Of a DNA stretch of 64,000 nt, positions 30,947 to 41,609 are shown one piece after another (positions within the stretch are counted from its first letter, which is position 1; each line of letters begins with the position of its first letter). The notes below the pieces were generated by a model, which did not search any database, was not told the origin of the DNA, and was given only the letters and a program-made list of their open reading frames with translations. The translations under genes were made by a program, and so were the position numbers. The DNA is from Chondrus crispus (taxonomy: Eukaryota; Rhodophyta; Florideophyceae; Gigartinales; Gigartinaceae), in contig NW_005178873.1 of the NCBI RefSeq assembly GCF_000350225.1, positions 114,636 to 178,635 of the forward strand, written 5' to 3'.

Positions 30947-31819
30947 TTACTTCTTTCCGGCGAATGCCTCAATCATGAGGCGGAATTTTTCCATCTCGAG
31001 TTTTTCGCGCGCCTCGCGGTCCTCGCGCCTCTGCTCGCGCTCTTCTGCGCGCTCCATGCGCTCCATTTGCATGCGCTTGCGATCTGGGGCAAGGCGTTCA
31101 CGCTCAACGTCAATGCGAGCCATGTCAGCCTCCTTCAGAGACTGGCCAAGGCTGACGAGACCGACACCTCCATGTAAATCGATCTTTCTGCGTTTTCCCC
31201 TCCCCTTTCTTGTCACACAAAGGACCTCCTCACCATCCGCATTTTCATCTCCACTTCCTGGTGTACTCTTCCTTGCCAAGGCCTTAGCAACCAAGGCCCG
31301 CCCAATCTGCTCCTTGCGCTCTTCCTTTTCCTCCTTCGCCACTTTGGTGCACTCCTTCGCCTTCTTGATGTCCTTCTGCGCTTCAAGAATCCCACTTAGA
31401 ATCTCATCCAGCTCAGCCACCTCACCGCCAATCCCTGACATGCGCCGCTCGGAGTTTTCCTTGCGCTCAAACGCATCCATAAGCTTCTTGAACCGGTCTT
31501 GCAGGCGCTTGCACGTGACCTTAGCTGATAGGTTAAGGTTGAGATTCGCTCGCTCGGCGGCCTGTGCAAAGCTACTCTGAACCTCACCATACTTTGCGAC
31601 GTGTGCATTGATAGCACTCACCTCCCTGACGATTATAAGATCATCTTCAGGGGTGAAAGTGGGGCGACGTCCAGGTTTGGCCTTCCTGTTGCTTCCCGTC
31701 GCACTGTCATCACTGGAATTGCCAACAGGGGGAGTGGATGGAGAGCGCGGAGAGGGGGTACACAAGGGAGAAGGAGACGCTTTCTTGGAGGAAGGGGAAG
31801 GGGAATTGACTTGCGCCAT
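30947..31819 (-). CDS. Myb/SANT-like partner protein of Harbinger element A
   Basis: The ATG at 31819 gives 290 residues; the frame is open further upstream but without matching similarity. The start is chosen because the paralogue at 56045 begins at the equivalent place. After a Ser/Pro-rich leader comes RRPTFTPEDDLIIVREVSAI, a trihelix/Myb-like DNA-binding domain to about residue 140 (KRLQDRFKKLMDAFERKENS). A long charged coiled coil follows (QIGRALVAKALARK; ERERLAPDRKRMQMERMERA). PIF/Harbinger elements need such a protein to bring the transposase to the nucleus and to the ends. The gene converges on the transposase with about 160 bp between stops. Confidence 0.82.
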   Translation of the reverse strand: MAQVNSPSPSSKKASPSPLCTPSPRSPSTPPVGNSSDDSATGSNRKAKPGRRPTFTPEDDLIIVREVSAINAHVAKYGEVQSSFAQAAERANLNLNLSAKVTCKRLQDRFKKLMDAFERKENSERRMSGIGGEVAELDEILSGILEAQKDIKKAKECTKVAKEEKEERKEQIGRALVAKALARKSTPGSGDENADGEEVLCVTRKGRGKRRKIDLHGGVGLVSLGQSLKEADMARIDVERERLAPDRKRMQMERMERAEEREQRREDREAREKLEMEKFRLMIEAFAGKK

Positions 31820-32468
31820 GGTGCGGAGAGAGAGGACGTTTTGGTTTGGGTAGGGGATGTGGTGCAGTGTTTGTCCCGTTCGGTGTCCGGGTTGACACTT
31901 TATGCCTCGAAACCTCGACTCCCGCCATTTCATCTCCACGTGTATACGTTGTGCTTGTTCTGAGTTACAGAAACGATTTCACTATTTGGTCACATGTGAG
32001 CAATAATAATCACATGCCAGGACAGAATTTCCGCAACGTGGCACAGCTGTGTAATTCTATTTCTGAAAAGCGCAATTTCAATTCGCGAAAACTGGGTGCG
32101 TAAACTCTCTATTGTCTGAAACTCGAGGCTCTGTTTCATCACTAATAATGCATCCTCCCGTTTCAAGGCGTACAGACTCCAAGTTTTGTCACCTGTCGTC
32201 GCAATCGCCCGGTGATCTCTCAAGACAGCATCGCGGAAACGTCCTGTTCGCAGCTGAAAGGGCCGCCATCACGCGTGAGAACTGCGCAGCCGAATCTGGT
32301 GTCGCTGAGAACAAACACGTTTATTGATTCTCATCTCTTGCTCTCTTTCATCTTGGCGACCAAAGTTTCGGCTGCTCTTGCTGCCAACGGACCGAGAAAA
32401 CCAAGCCGAATCCAAGGATGCGCAGATGAGCCTCGTGATATCAAGTCGGGAAGAATATCAGTCGCACC

Positions 32469-32882
32469 ATGGGGTTGATAGCTGAGGTATTGTTCTGGTC
32501 AAGCGTGTTTTTAGGTACAGCTGGGTTATTATTTTGTGCCGTCTACGCTCTCATTCTATTCTCCGACCTTACCGCGGACCACATCAACCCTGTTGAATTG
32601 TGCGAATTGATCAACCGCTTGGTTTTACCAGAGTATCTGGGACACGTCGCTCTCACAGCTGTTCTTTTGCTGAAGGGACTCCTCATCCCGGCCGTCCTCA
32701 ACCTGCCGCTAATACTTTTCCATACATGGCGATACCGAGAACGGAAGCATCTGCTCGATAATACCTCGATCTTCAATGATGTCGAGAAGGAACGCCCTAT
32801 TTGTGTCGCTAAGCTGGCGCATCACCTTCTGATGTTCTTTATATACCTGTACTTCTTCATCATAGCTCTGGCAGCAGCATGA
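32469..32882 (+). CDS. Cornichon/Erv14 family COPII cargo receptor
   Basis: An intact 137-codon frame starting at ATG. Cornichon proteins sit in the ER membrane and load integral membrane cargo into COPII vesicles. The sequence shows three hydrophobic segments (about residues 7-30, 55-78 and 115-136) and the family layout: DLTADHINPVELCELINRLV after helix 1, LPEYLGHVALTAVLLLKG entering helix 2, and LPLILFHTWRYRERKHLLDN followed by the helix 3 region. Length is normal for the family (about 130-160). It lies just outside the right end of Harbinger element A and diverges from the next gene's strand. No intron is needed. Confidence 0.93.
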   Translation: MGLIAEVLFWSSVFLGTAGLLFCAVYALILFSDLTADHINPVELCELINRLVLPEYLGHVALTAVLLLKGLLIPAVLNLPLILFHTWRYRERKHLLDNTSIFNDVEKERPICVAKLAHHLLMFFIYLYFFIIALAAA

Positions 32883-33077
32883 TGACATTTCAACTAATGA
32901 AAGCATTCTTCACTCGCACGCCGACGTTTCAGGCTCCGAAGCAGAAGCCTACGTTGAATTTAACAAAACACTTGCCACAAATACCACTGGGATCATCCCA
33001 CGACTCGCTCACCCTTTCTCGTTCTCGTCTCCCACGATCCCACATGCTCCTCTCAGCCTCGTCTACACAACTCCAAT

Positions 33078-33536
33078 CTATGCATAGATAGCTGCCGCGA
33101 AAAACGCAGCAGCAGCGATAGACGCGATACATAGCATCCCAGCCGGTATGAACTTTTTCGTCTTGACGAGGCGGATGGCAAAGACGAGAGCTAGAGCGAC
33201 AGCTGTGCCCAAAGCCAGAGGCACGCTATCCTTGACATACGCGCCAGCCAACACGATACCGGCGACCACACCTGATATGATGCTCGGCTTTGACCCGCTC
33301 TTCAGAAACGCGCCGATCCCACCACCCGCGATAACTACCCCATACACAGCGATTGCGTTGCGAGCCACCTCGGCAGTGATCATTTGCACATTGCACCGAT
33401 CTGCACGTGTTACCTGCGCTGGAAAACGGCGTCTTGGAGCGAACGAGGTGTTGGCAAGGCGCGTGCAGGTGGATGCTGCCCTCTGTGCCGTGAAGCACGA
33501 GCCCGGAATTGCAGAAATGAACGCCGTAGATTTCAT
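33078..33536 (-). CDS. TMEM14/FAX-type plastid membrane protein
   Basis: 152 codons from ATG. The first roughly 50 residues are rich in Ser, Ala, Thr, Arg and poor in acidic residues (TAQRAASTCTRLANTSFAPR), like a plastid transit peptide. The rest is a TMEM14 domain: AVYGVVIAGGGIGAFLKSGS, SIISGVVAGIVLAGAYVKDS, AIRLVKTKKFIPAGMLCIAS, which form four short membrane helices. The plant FAX1 relatives with transit peptides export fatty acids from plastids, so that role is inferred. It is convergent with cornichon, with about 195 bp between stops. This gene is one of two supports for a photosynthetic host. Confidence 0.82.
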   Translation of the reverse strand: MKSTAFISAIPGSCFTAQRAASTCTRLANTSFAPRRRFPAQVTRADRCNVQMITAEVARNAIAVYGVVIAGGGIGAFLKSGSKPSIISGVVAGIVLAGAYVKDSVPLALGTAVALALVFAIRLVKTKKFIPAGMLCIASIAAAAFFAAAIYA

Positions 33537-33539
33537 CTT

Positions 33540-35240
33540 GAGGTGCTTGTTACACGACCGTGCCGGTTTTCAGTCCCTGTTCGTTCTTGGAAACTTGAGA
33601 GTAGAGAATTGGAGCTTCGGACCACCGCCTGGAATATAGTCGATTCGCCGCAGACGCGGTTTCTGTGGGGCAGCCAAGGAGATGTGATCTCAATAGCTCG
33701 GGAATGCGAAGGGAGGTTCTGATTTGATGAGAAAAAAATCTTCAGAGACAGGGAATTACAAAATTTTATCCTTACAGGGGTGTTGCTCCAGTCAACGGAA
33801 AAGTTTGTCTCTTTCACTACGGCGCAATTTGTTGAAGGTGTCTCACCACTCTCAAGATGAGCTGGACGCCCGTGAGGATTTTCATTAGTGAGAGGATAAG
33901 CGTTACTCATGCGGCAAAATGGTTCAATTTTCATTTCCTCAGTCTTGAAGCCTACCAGCCTGAAACAGAGACGTGAACTTGTGGACAACGCGACCGGAAG
34001 GCCTACTTTCACAGCTACTCACGGATTTGATTCACTGTCAACGCGTTTTCATTCGTGTAGAATAGAGTTCACGAACAGAGGTCGGGGGTGTTCGGCGTTT
34101 TGATGTTCTCGTTGATGTCTGGCCCTCACTTGTCAACCCTCTCGTCGTGGTAAACTCTCACAAATACACCTACCTCTACGCAATCATGGGCTCCATGCGA
34201 CAGTACATACGGACCACTATTCTGGACATAAGTTTTTCGCGAGTACAGGGTAGATGCTACGTCTTGGAGAAGCAGCTTGAGTTGTCTTCCACAGAACCAT
34301 CCCTTTTCACACATTCACGAGGTCGCAGGGCACTAGGGGCTTGCAGCAATGCAAGATGTGGAAGCCTAAGGGCAGGATGGAAAGACCCTCGTTCTACGTC
34401 TTCAGTCAATCTGGATGAGAGGAATGAGTTCTCCCGTGTCGCACGGAGCATTCGTAGATGAGGAGACCCTAGTGGGCATCGCAGTGATGCCGCTAACACG
34501 ATCAGTGCTTGAGTACGCGAGATCAAGCTCGGACAGGTGTCTGTGGCCTACAGAGCCGATCTAAAGGCCAGCTTCTAAGTTTGGTGGCCTCTGCAGGGCG
34601 AGTACCCGGTTTCGAGGTGACTAGAAACTGCGAAAGAGATCGTCCTGACCAGATGCAACTGCAACTGAGGTGCAAAGAACCTTGGCGCTCAAGGCACCCG
34701 ACCCTGACATCAGCCCAAATATGGTACGAAGCGTCTGACAGGGCTAACGAATGCAGGTTTCCGGCAGAATGACAAGCGCATGCAGCACACGTACTTCTCT
34801 AGTAGACTGTGCAAGTGAGTTCTTTGCAATGCAGAACATAATGTAAAAGTCTGCATTGGGCGATATTTGTGTAGCTCAGCGAAATTCGCACGTCATCATC
34901 TCAGCGGCAGTTAAGGCGATCTGACGCGCGACTCAACGCATAGCCGCTCAAAGAGCTTGTTTTCCGGTACTAAGGGGATGATCACTTCCACGAACGTAGG
35001 AAGGAACAGAGATTGCACCGGGTCCTGCTCTACACTGGCGTCAACAACTCTCTATCCTGCGACAGAGTTGTACTGCTGCACCTCAAGTTCACAGCACAGC
35101 ATTGTGATACAAGCTCGGGCATGGCGTCAGACTTTTGAATGCGCAATGTGGAGGCTTGCAGCATGGTTGAACCAAAACTCTCAAAGTTCAAGTGCTCGCA
35201 TACCGCAGGTCTCCACAAATAGCTGCTCAAATCCAGCGTC
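33540..35240. other. Intergenic, no convincing gene
   Basis: Frames on both strands are short and without recognised motifs. No terminal repeats or RNA genes were noticed. Promoters of the plastid protein gene presumably lie at the left end. Confidence 0.5.
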
Positions 35241-35942
35241 CTACGCCTGCTTCCGCTTCAATCCCTTCATTTTTACGTCCGGCACTTGAATCCCCCACTC
35301 CGTCCTCAGATCTTCCAACGAGTCCTCCAGGCGATCTTCGTACTTTACGGCCATCAGATCCGGCGCCCGTCGCCCGGTAGCGACAGCCCACGGTACCAAT
35401 TCGGTTACCAAGACTCGTCTCTCCTCCGCCTTCAACCTGAGCGGCCCGAACACGGCGCTAATCACAGCAACAGGCAGCCCTGTCTGGGCAGCCTCAAACC
35501 ACTTCTGCGCCAGCTCGCCAAGCACAGTGGTGGGCATTCCCGTGAGAACGTGCCACACATCATGTACATCTCTGTAGCGCTGGAGCACCCAGGCATCGAC
35601 GGGGTCGTCGACAAAGCGCACGGCAGAGCGCGATTCTGGCGTGAAGCGGCGGACGTCCATGAACCGGGCGTACTCGCGACCCAACGTGCCGTTGGGGAGC
35701 GAGCGCATGGCGATGAGGGAGTCGCTGCCGTGCTCGGGGAAGCGAGCTGGGTGGAGCGCATCCAGCATCGAACGGCCCTCTGGGGTTGAGTTGATCCGGC
35801 GGCGTAGACGACGCAGCACCGGCTGGCTCGTTAGATCGCCGAGTACGGCGATCAGGTCGGCACGTGCCGGGTTAGCTAGCGAGACTACCGCCGCACCGGC
35901 TGCAAGGGCTGTCCGCCCGAATATCGAGAGTTGCGGGGGCAT
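35241..35942 (-). CDS. COQ4: Ubiquinone biosynthesis protein COQ4
   Basis: 233 codons from the ATG at 35942; the upstream extension lacks an ATG and is not needed, since the family usually begins near this point. COQ4 is a mitochondrial inner-membrane matrix-side protein needed for coenzyme Q synthesis, acting in the C1 decarboxylation/hydroxylation step and organising the CoQ complex. The metal-binding motif HDxxHx11E is intact (HDVWHVLTGMPTTVLGE, about residues 127-143). Other family blocks are SLANPARADLIAVLGDLTS and AVFGPLRLKAEERRVLVTEL. The N-terminus is short and Ala-rich and could serve as targeting signal. It is followed on the same strand by THG1 upstream. Confidence 0.92.
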   Translation of the reverse strand: MPPQLSIFGRTALAAGAAVVSLANPARADLIAVLGDLTSQPVLRRLRRRINSTPEGRSMLDALHPARFPEHGSDSLIAMRSLPNGTLGREYARFMDVRRFTPESRSAVRFVDDPVDAWVLQRYRDVHDVWHVLTGMPTTVLGELAQKWFEAAQTGLPVAVISAVFGPLRLKAEERRVLVTELVPWAVATGRRAPDLMAVKYEDRLEDSLEDLRTEWGIQVPDVKMKGLKRKQA

Positions 35943-36301
35943 CGTCTCTGCCGCTTGTCCAGGCCTCAGCTGCACAACAAGGGTCTAACTTGTGTGGTCA
36001 TGGTCTGTGAAGGTTGATGGGGTTGCTCAGTGCCCTTCGATGCTTCCTGGCGTCGCAAGAAGATACGAAGTGGTGGCACTTGCCCAGGTGTGAAGCGAAA
36101 TAGGGCCCGATTCGCGATCTGAATCACGGCGGCTTAATACTTATTGACGGGCGAGCCATTGTTAAGGATCATAGATCCGGGACAAAATTAGATCTTGGAG
36201 CCAATCGGAATGCACAGCTCGGAGCTTGCCACAGTATTTCGTGCAAACAAGCTTTTCGCGCTTCTCAACCGAGAGTAGAGCCGACAAAGAGTACGGCGCA
36301 A

Positions 36302-37165
36302 CTACCGGCCGATAGATTTCGGAATTCGTGGGGGGGCGAGGTCACTTGGGGCGAGCAAATCCGGGTTTTCATTCCAAAACGTATCGCCGATGATATCCAC
36401 ATGCAAGGTAACAAATTTACCGTCGCCGTCGCCACCCGCCATACCACATTCACTGCTCGCAGCCTCCCCCTCACGCGTACGTTTGAGCGATACTTCACCG
36501 CCCCACCTCCCTGATGGTAGATTGCTCACAATAAACGAGCCCTTGCGAAACATCGCATCCTCGTCGTTGTAATTGATCCCATACTCTGTAAACAACATCT
36601 CATTCTTCTCCTTGGAGCTGGTGCCCTTCAAAATCTCTTCAGACTCTCTTTGCGACTTTCCGCCCTTCACGAGCGCCCAGAAGGCCGTGTTGAACAAGTT
36701 ATTGACATGCGTGTCCGCCTGGCGCCACGCCAAGTAATCCCTCAAATGCTTGGTCGTCGGGTACAGAACGACCCTGCCATCAAACGACGGCGGTCCCTTC
36801 AAAGGGACGTCGCCCATAAACTTGTTCCAGTAGAAGACGTATGCCGAAGAAAACAGGGACACGACAGTGGACAAGATCTTAGATTCACGGCGTGCGAACA
36901 GCGCGGATTGGCGCTTGAGCACGAAGCTAAACTCGTCGCTCTCTCCATAGGCAAACGCCAAGTGCTGGTCGAAGTCGCGCAGCACGGCCTCCGCCGCGGC
37001 GTTGCATAGCCGCAAGGCGCGGCTGTCGTTGGGCTTGGCAAAGGCGTGGGCCTTGGAAAAGTTGGTGAACGAGCGCCCGTCCAGACGGATCACAGCCCAA
37101 CAGCCCGGGAGAAGGCGGTCGTGACGTTCGAAGGCCTTGACGTATTCGAAGCGCGAGCACGCCAT
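36302..37165 (-). CDS. THG1: tRNA(His) guanylyltransferase THG1
   Basis: 287 codons from ATG, normal length. THG1 adds the essential G-1 to the 5' end of tRNA(His) by 3'-5' chemistry. The start MACSRFEYVKAFE is the classic family N-terminus. The metal ligands are in place: Asp29 in VIRLDGRSF, and Asp77/Glu78 in AYGESDEFSF. Further blocks are SLFSSAYVFYWNKFM, DGRVVLYPTTKHLRDYLAWR, QADTHVNNLFNTAFWAL and LFTEYGINYN. The C-terminus is DLLAPSDLAPPRIPKSIGR. No intron. It runs in the same direction as COQ4, with about 360 bp between them. Confidence 0.96.
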   Translation of the reverse strand: MACSRFEYVKAFERHDRLLPGCWAVIRLDGRSFTNFSKAHAFAKPNDSRALRLCNAAAEAVLRDFDQHLAFAYGESDEFSFVLKRQSALFARRESKILSTVVSLFSSAYVFYWNKFMGDVPLKGPPSFDGRVVLYPTTKHLRDYLAWRQADTHVNNLFNTAFWALVKGGKSQRESEEILKGTSSKEKNEMLFTEYGINYNDEDAMFRKGSFIVSNLPSGRWGGEVSLKRTREGEAASSECGMAGGDGDGKFVTLHVDIIGDTFWNENPDLLAPSDLAPPRIPKSIGR

Positions 37166-37581
37166 GCCGCTGAAGGGGATGCCGGATGCGAGAGGGGCGG
37201 GGGGGCAGAGGCAGACGAATTGCGCAGAACGGCTGCGCCACGTCGGTGGGTCGATTAGTACATTGCTGGTGCGAAGGGGGAAGACGCGCCGTGAATATGT
37301 GGAAGAAAATTAAAGGGAAAGTGGGGTGGGCAAGTCGTTGTTGGCCACCAGATTTTGCGCGAAGCGTTTCACTCTCTCCTCTTCGCAAGAAACAACGTCA
37401 ACGAGCGTAGGAATGTGCGATACAATCGCACTTCTGCCTCCTGCTGAGATGACATGAATGGCGTTTAAAGAGCCAATCTTGCCTTCGCGCTACACCTTCC
37501 TCTCCAACATTCTCCTCCAACATTCTCCTCCAACATTCACCCCCACATTTACCACCACCAACTACCCACCGCCTTCCACAT

Positions 37582-37986
37582 ATGAAGTCACTAGCTTTCG
37601 CGCAGAGTGCCATCGTCCTCCCCTCAGCCCATTCCACCTTCACGTCACAAACATCAACTCGAAGCCCGTCGCGCCTTCGCGCCCTTCACCAGCGCGCCGC
37701 GCGCATGTGCGAACCCGTCAGCGCGCCGGACAAGACCCCGGCCGTCGCCGAGGAGCCGCTCTCCGCCGCCGAGAAGACACGCCGCGCCCTGTCCGAGTCC
37801 AAGCCGCTTGTCAAGTTCCGTCGCGACGCAGAGTATCTCGATGAAAAGACAGACTTCGTCTACACTAAGGGTGTCGAGTCCGGCATCGATATCTGGCTTA
37901 TCGTCGGCATTCTCACCTTTTTGGTCCCGATCGTTGGGTTTGCTATCGGCGTTGCGACGGGCAATATTGATCTTAGCCCCAGATAA
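37582..37986 (+). CDS. Small plastid-type single-pass membrane protein, unknown
   Basis: 134 codons. The first roughly 40 residues are Ser/Thr/Ala/Arg-rich without acidic residues (HSTFTSQTSTRSPSRLRALH), fitting a plastid transit peptide. The middle is acidic/Pro-rich. The C-terminus has a conserved-looking block (KFRRDAEYLDEKTDFVYTKG) and one hydrophobic helix (IDIWLIVGILTFLVPIVGFA). This layout is common in small thylakoid proteins of cyanobacterial origin, but no named family is recognised. It diverges from THG1 with about 420 bp between starts. Confidence 0.7.
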   Translation: MKSLAFAQSAIVLPSAHSTFTSQTSTRSPSRLRALHQRAARMCEPVSAPDKTPAVAEEPLSAAEKTRRALSESKPLVKFRRDAEYLDEKTDFVYTKGVESGIDIWLIVGILTFLVPIVGFAIGVATGNIDLSPR

Positions 37987-39590
37987 GGGCGAGGGTCGTT
38001 GCTCATTCTGGTTTTTTGTCTCGGAGTACTCGCAGCGGCTTAGAGGGCGGTTTTATGTCGAATACCTCCGTTTTTGTGCATAGTGACCCGGAGTTTTGAC
38101 ACCTGCAACGCGCCTCATGTGTTATGTAAACTGTTTTGATCATGCGGTACCTCCTACATTGCCATCATGTGGAGTTCTCCCAACTCCCGAAACCCCCTTC
38201 ATTTCAGCCCGCAGCCGATTCTTTGTAATGTACCGATTTCTTCGGAAGGCCATATTCGCTGTGAGTATCGTGGAAACCCCATGCCCATCTCACGCAGAAA
38301 AACTGTTAATAGCTGCCGCGTCTGTGTAAAATTCATCTGCTTGAATACTGGTCGGTACATGGTGATAGGAATGGGGCACCCGATTTCTTGTTGGGAAGTA
38401 AGGAGGAGAAGATGCGTAGGGCGCCGTCACCAACCTGTCATCGATCTATTCGAGCACATCGTGCATATTGTACTTGTGGTCCTACCCCGAAACCCTGAAT
38501 TACACGTGTATAAACTCGTAGTTCTACAGCAGCATTTTCTTGATAACACCATCTCGAGAAGTCATCGCACAGTTCAGGCGTCTAAAACGGCATCTCAGAT
38601 GTAGAGGCGCAATGAAACGAAGCGTGGAGGTTCAAGCTTAATCCACTCAGGAAAGAGGGAAGACGGCCAAGATTCTGAGCATAGCAAATGACTCTGTTCG
38701 AAGTGTCCGTGGTGTACGCGGAAATGGGTGAGGACGCCCGGAGAAATTACTTTCCCCGGGGATGACATGCAAGGGGTGTGCGTGAATCACGGAGATGGCG
38801 AAATCGGTACAGGATACCCCACAACTGCAGTGGAGGTACATTTGAAGCCCGCGATCGCAACCAACTCGCTCGAATGAGAGAAGAAAGCTTTGTTTCGGCC
38901 CCATTCATTTTGAATCATGCCCTACCCGAAGCAGTTCCCCGTAACAAGGTCCCGCTGTGAGCATTTGGATCAAGCGCTCGCAGTGTAAGCGTGATATTCT
39001 GCCACCTCGGCACATGGCACAGTATCACATACGGCAGAGAGCGATTGCTACTGGGCAATCCGAGATTTGACGTGTGAAGATGATTGCGGCTGTAGGTTTC
39101 TGAGATGGCTGTAGTGGATTTTCTGCTAACGTCGCAGGGAGCGGGAAACACGATCTTTGTGCTTATGAAAGGTAGAAATGTCTTCATTGAGGAAGTGTCG
39201 TTGCGCTTGTGAAACGATATCGTGAGGAGGAGCTTGCGCGCTAGACTGCTCTACAGCAACCTTGTTATATGTATTTAAAAGCGAGTTTGTCAATTTGCGA
39301 AGCCAAGTGTAGAATGATAGCAACGTGTTGAGAGGATGGCATTCTCTCAGCAACCTTTCATTCTACAGTTGCCGATCTGCGGCAGGCTGGCAGCATACTT
39401 ACTCTAGACTCCTCGCACTCACTGAGGAATTGCTTGAGCTCTCAATCCTTGTGTGTACCATCAGAAGAGTTACGGGCGAATCTGTAAGGGACAGGACTCT
39501 ATGCACTTGAAACAATTACATTGCAAGCTTTTATCATTTATGCTGTCTATTATACCGTACCTGTACATGCTTTTTCAGGCAGTTAGCTGT
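37987..39590. other. Intergenic, no convincing gene
   Basis: Short frames only. A stretch at 38400-38600 reads protein-like in places (VIDLFEHIVHIVLVVLPRNP) but lacks a start or domain, and may be transposon debris. Terminators of the flanking genes are not identifiable by eye. Confidence 0.45.
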
Positions 39591-41609
39591 TCAGAGTCTT
39601 GAGCGGCTATTGTGGCTCACGTAATCGAAAGCAATTGGAGCCAGCAAGTGCGGTGGGTATCCAAATGAATCTACAAGGTGCAGGACATGTGGTCGAAGCT
39701 GCATACAGAATATTTGCACGTTGCTGTGCACATTCTGCGCATCCTTGGCAGACAGGGCTCCGTTTCGCAGGAAAATGACCTGGGAGTCAATCAATCTCGC
39801 AGTGTGCAAAGCACCACAGAGGGTCAAGATGTTCACAAGCTCGGTTTCACCGCGACTCTTGAGGTCTGAGAGTGTTTGGTGGAAGAGTTGTAACATCAGC
39901 AAGTCGACATGAGCACGGCCAGCGTCCTCGACCAAAACTGCGGAGTGGTTGAAGGCTTGCAACGAAGACATTCCGGCTGCGATCTTCTTCTGTATCTCTG
40001 CAGCTAGCCTGGCGAAGAGCGCAGCTTCTCTTCGCCTCATTACGGTGAGTGCGTACATAGCTGACCGAGGGTCCGTAGTTGACAAATCCACCCTCCTCAG
40101 TGCTTCGCGGTCGTTGAGGTACGAAAAGTGGCCTTCGAAGTTCCCATCGTTTTTGAAGCCGCGTACAAACTCTGGTAAGACTGCCTTCGTTACGGTTTGC
40201 AACAGAATATGGTTGTCTCCTTCATATGTAAGTGCGACGTCATGGGTACTCTTCAACGGGGCAATCCTGTTTTCAGCTTTGTAGCCTTGGCCGCCACATG
40301 CCTCTCTTGTCTCCTGGAGAGTACTGAGAGCATGCCATGAGATGAGGGCTTTGAATCCGGAACTCCACACATGCAGTTCACGCCCGAGCTCTCTACGCTG
40401 CCATTTGGACTTGAGGTGATTAAGAACAAGCTGCATGACGAAAGTGGTTGCGAGAGGCGGAATCAAGCGTGTCTGGTATCCTGGGTAGTCCATCAGCCGG
40501 GTCTCTTCCTCGCCGGGAGGTCCGAAGGCCTTCCGCGACAAGCCATACCTGATGGCAATCGTGAGTCCAAGTTTTGCCTGAATGAGTGAACCAGCCGCAA
40601 CACTGACACGGCCACCAGATAGGGACGCGAGAGAGGCACCAAATCGCTCGTCAGAAGATTTGAAATTGCAAGTGAAATTTCCGTCTACGGACACTTGGGA
40701 ATGTCGTCTAAGAAGGTGGTCAAGAGGCACATGCAAGTTGGAGAACCATATTCGACCGTTGTCAACACCATTCAGACCACTCTTGGCGCCACAGTCACCC
40801 ATTGTCACTCCCTTGACCGGGGTGCCATCTTCATTGCGAATCCGGACAAGAAAAGGGTGAACGCCGTGACAGACGCCCTTGACGTAGAGCTGGGCAAACA
40901 AAGCTGTCCAGCGTGCTGATTGGAATGCACCCCCAATCCAGTACTTCTGTGCCTCTTCGCATGGAGTGTTTACAACGAAAGTACGAGAAGGGATATCGTA
41001 GACTGCTGTTGTTTGGATACCCTTGACGTTAGAGCCATGGCCGAGCTCTGTCATGGAGAAGCAGCCGAGCATCTCGCAGCTCTCAATCTTGGGCATCCAC
41101 CTTGCTCCTTGGTCATCGTCACCCATCAAGCTTACTGTTCCTCCGAATAGGCCATAGTGGACCCCCATTTTGATGTCAAGGCTGTGGTCAATGGCACCAA
41201 CCGACTCTAAGGTTGCCTCATATCGCTGGCGTCCCTTGACTGTAAATATGCGAAGGGCTTCGTGGAAGACGCCTGTCTTTGCGATGAGACGCCATCTCTG
41301 AATGGTTCGGGCTCGTTCTTCATCGAGGGTCTCGTTGTAGCGGGGAACGAAGACTGGGTTTTTGAAAAGCTCGTAGAGACTGTCACGGAGCTCAAAATTA
41401 TTCATGTCAAGCAGCTCACGCATCTTTTTTGTGTCAAACGCGGGACGAGCGGCAACGACACCGGGCGGGAAGGGAGGGACACCTGCGCGTTGTTTGGCCG
41501 CTGCGTCTTCTGCCCATTGTCGGTTGGGGAGAGCTGCAGACGGATTGCGCACGGAGGGCGCGTTAAACTCTGCTTCGAGCAAGTCGAAAGTAGCATCGGA
41601 AACATTCAT
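39591..41609 (-). CDS. Peroxisomal acyl-CoA oxidase, copy 1 (ends in SRL)
   Basis: 672 codons from ATG, standard length for the family. Acyl-CoA oxidase is the FAD enzyme that performs the first step of peroxisomal beta-oxidation, giving trans-2-enoyl-CoA and hydrogen peroxide. FAD and substrate blocks are visible: MGVHYGLFGGTVSLMGDD, MLGCFSMTELGHGSNVKGIQ, NTPCEEAQKYWIGGAF, MGDCGAKSGLNGVDNGRIWF and REACGGQGYKAENRI near the catalytic base region. The last three residues, SRL, form a PTS1 peroxisome signal. A close paralogue with the same length and orientation lies at 57151-59169, about three-quarters identical by eye. Confidence 0.96.
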   Translation of the reverse strand: MNVSDATFDLLEAEFNAPSVRNPSAALPNRQWAEDAAAKQRAGVPPFPPGVVAARPAFDTKKMRELLDMNNFELRDSLYELFKNPVFVPRYNETLDEERARTIQRWRLIAKTGVFHEALRIFTVKGRQRYEATLESVGAIDHSLDIKMGVHYGLFGGTVSLMGDDDQGARWMPKIESCEMLGCFSMTELGHGSNVKGIQTTAVYDIPSRTFVVNTPCEEAQKYWIGGAFQSARWTALFAQLYVKGVCHGVHPFLVRIRNEDGTPVKGVTMGDCGAKSGLNGVDNGRIWFSNLHVPLDHLLRRHSQVSVDGNFTCNFKSSDERFGASLASLSGGRVSVAAGSLIQAKLGLTIAIRYGLSRKAFGPPGEEETRLMDYPGYQTRLIPPLATTFVMQLVLNHLKSKWQRRELGRELHVWSSGFKALISWHALSTLQETREACGGQGYKAENRIAPLKSTHDVALTYEGDNHILLQTVTKAVLPEFVRGFKNDGNFEGHFSYLNDREALRRVDLSTTDPRSAMYALTVMRRREAALFARLAAEIQKKIAAGMSSLQAFNHSAVLVEDAGRAHVDLLMLQLFHQTLSDLKSRGETELVNILTLCGALHTARLIDSQVIFLRNGALSAKDAQNVHSNVQIFCMQLRPHVLHLVDSFGYPPHLLAPIAFDYVSHNSRSRL

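Larger units (their letters stand above)
29384..32105. mobile_element. PIF/Harbinger element A (two-gene)
   Basis: Convergent transposase (+) and Myb/SANT-like (-) genes are bracketed by an imperfect terminal inverted repeat. The left end is GTTTACGCAATCAGCTTTTC and the right end, read inward, is GTTTACGCACCCAGTTTTCG, both followed by CTTTTCAG-like sequence. No 3-bp duplication is evident at these ends, so the exact boundaries are provisional. Confidence 0.7.

Noticed and set aside
34147..34461. Plus-strand ORF of 104 codons in the cellular block
   Set aside because: No domain, no conserved-looking composition and an overlapping opposite-strand frame of equal length; not distinguishable from chance.
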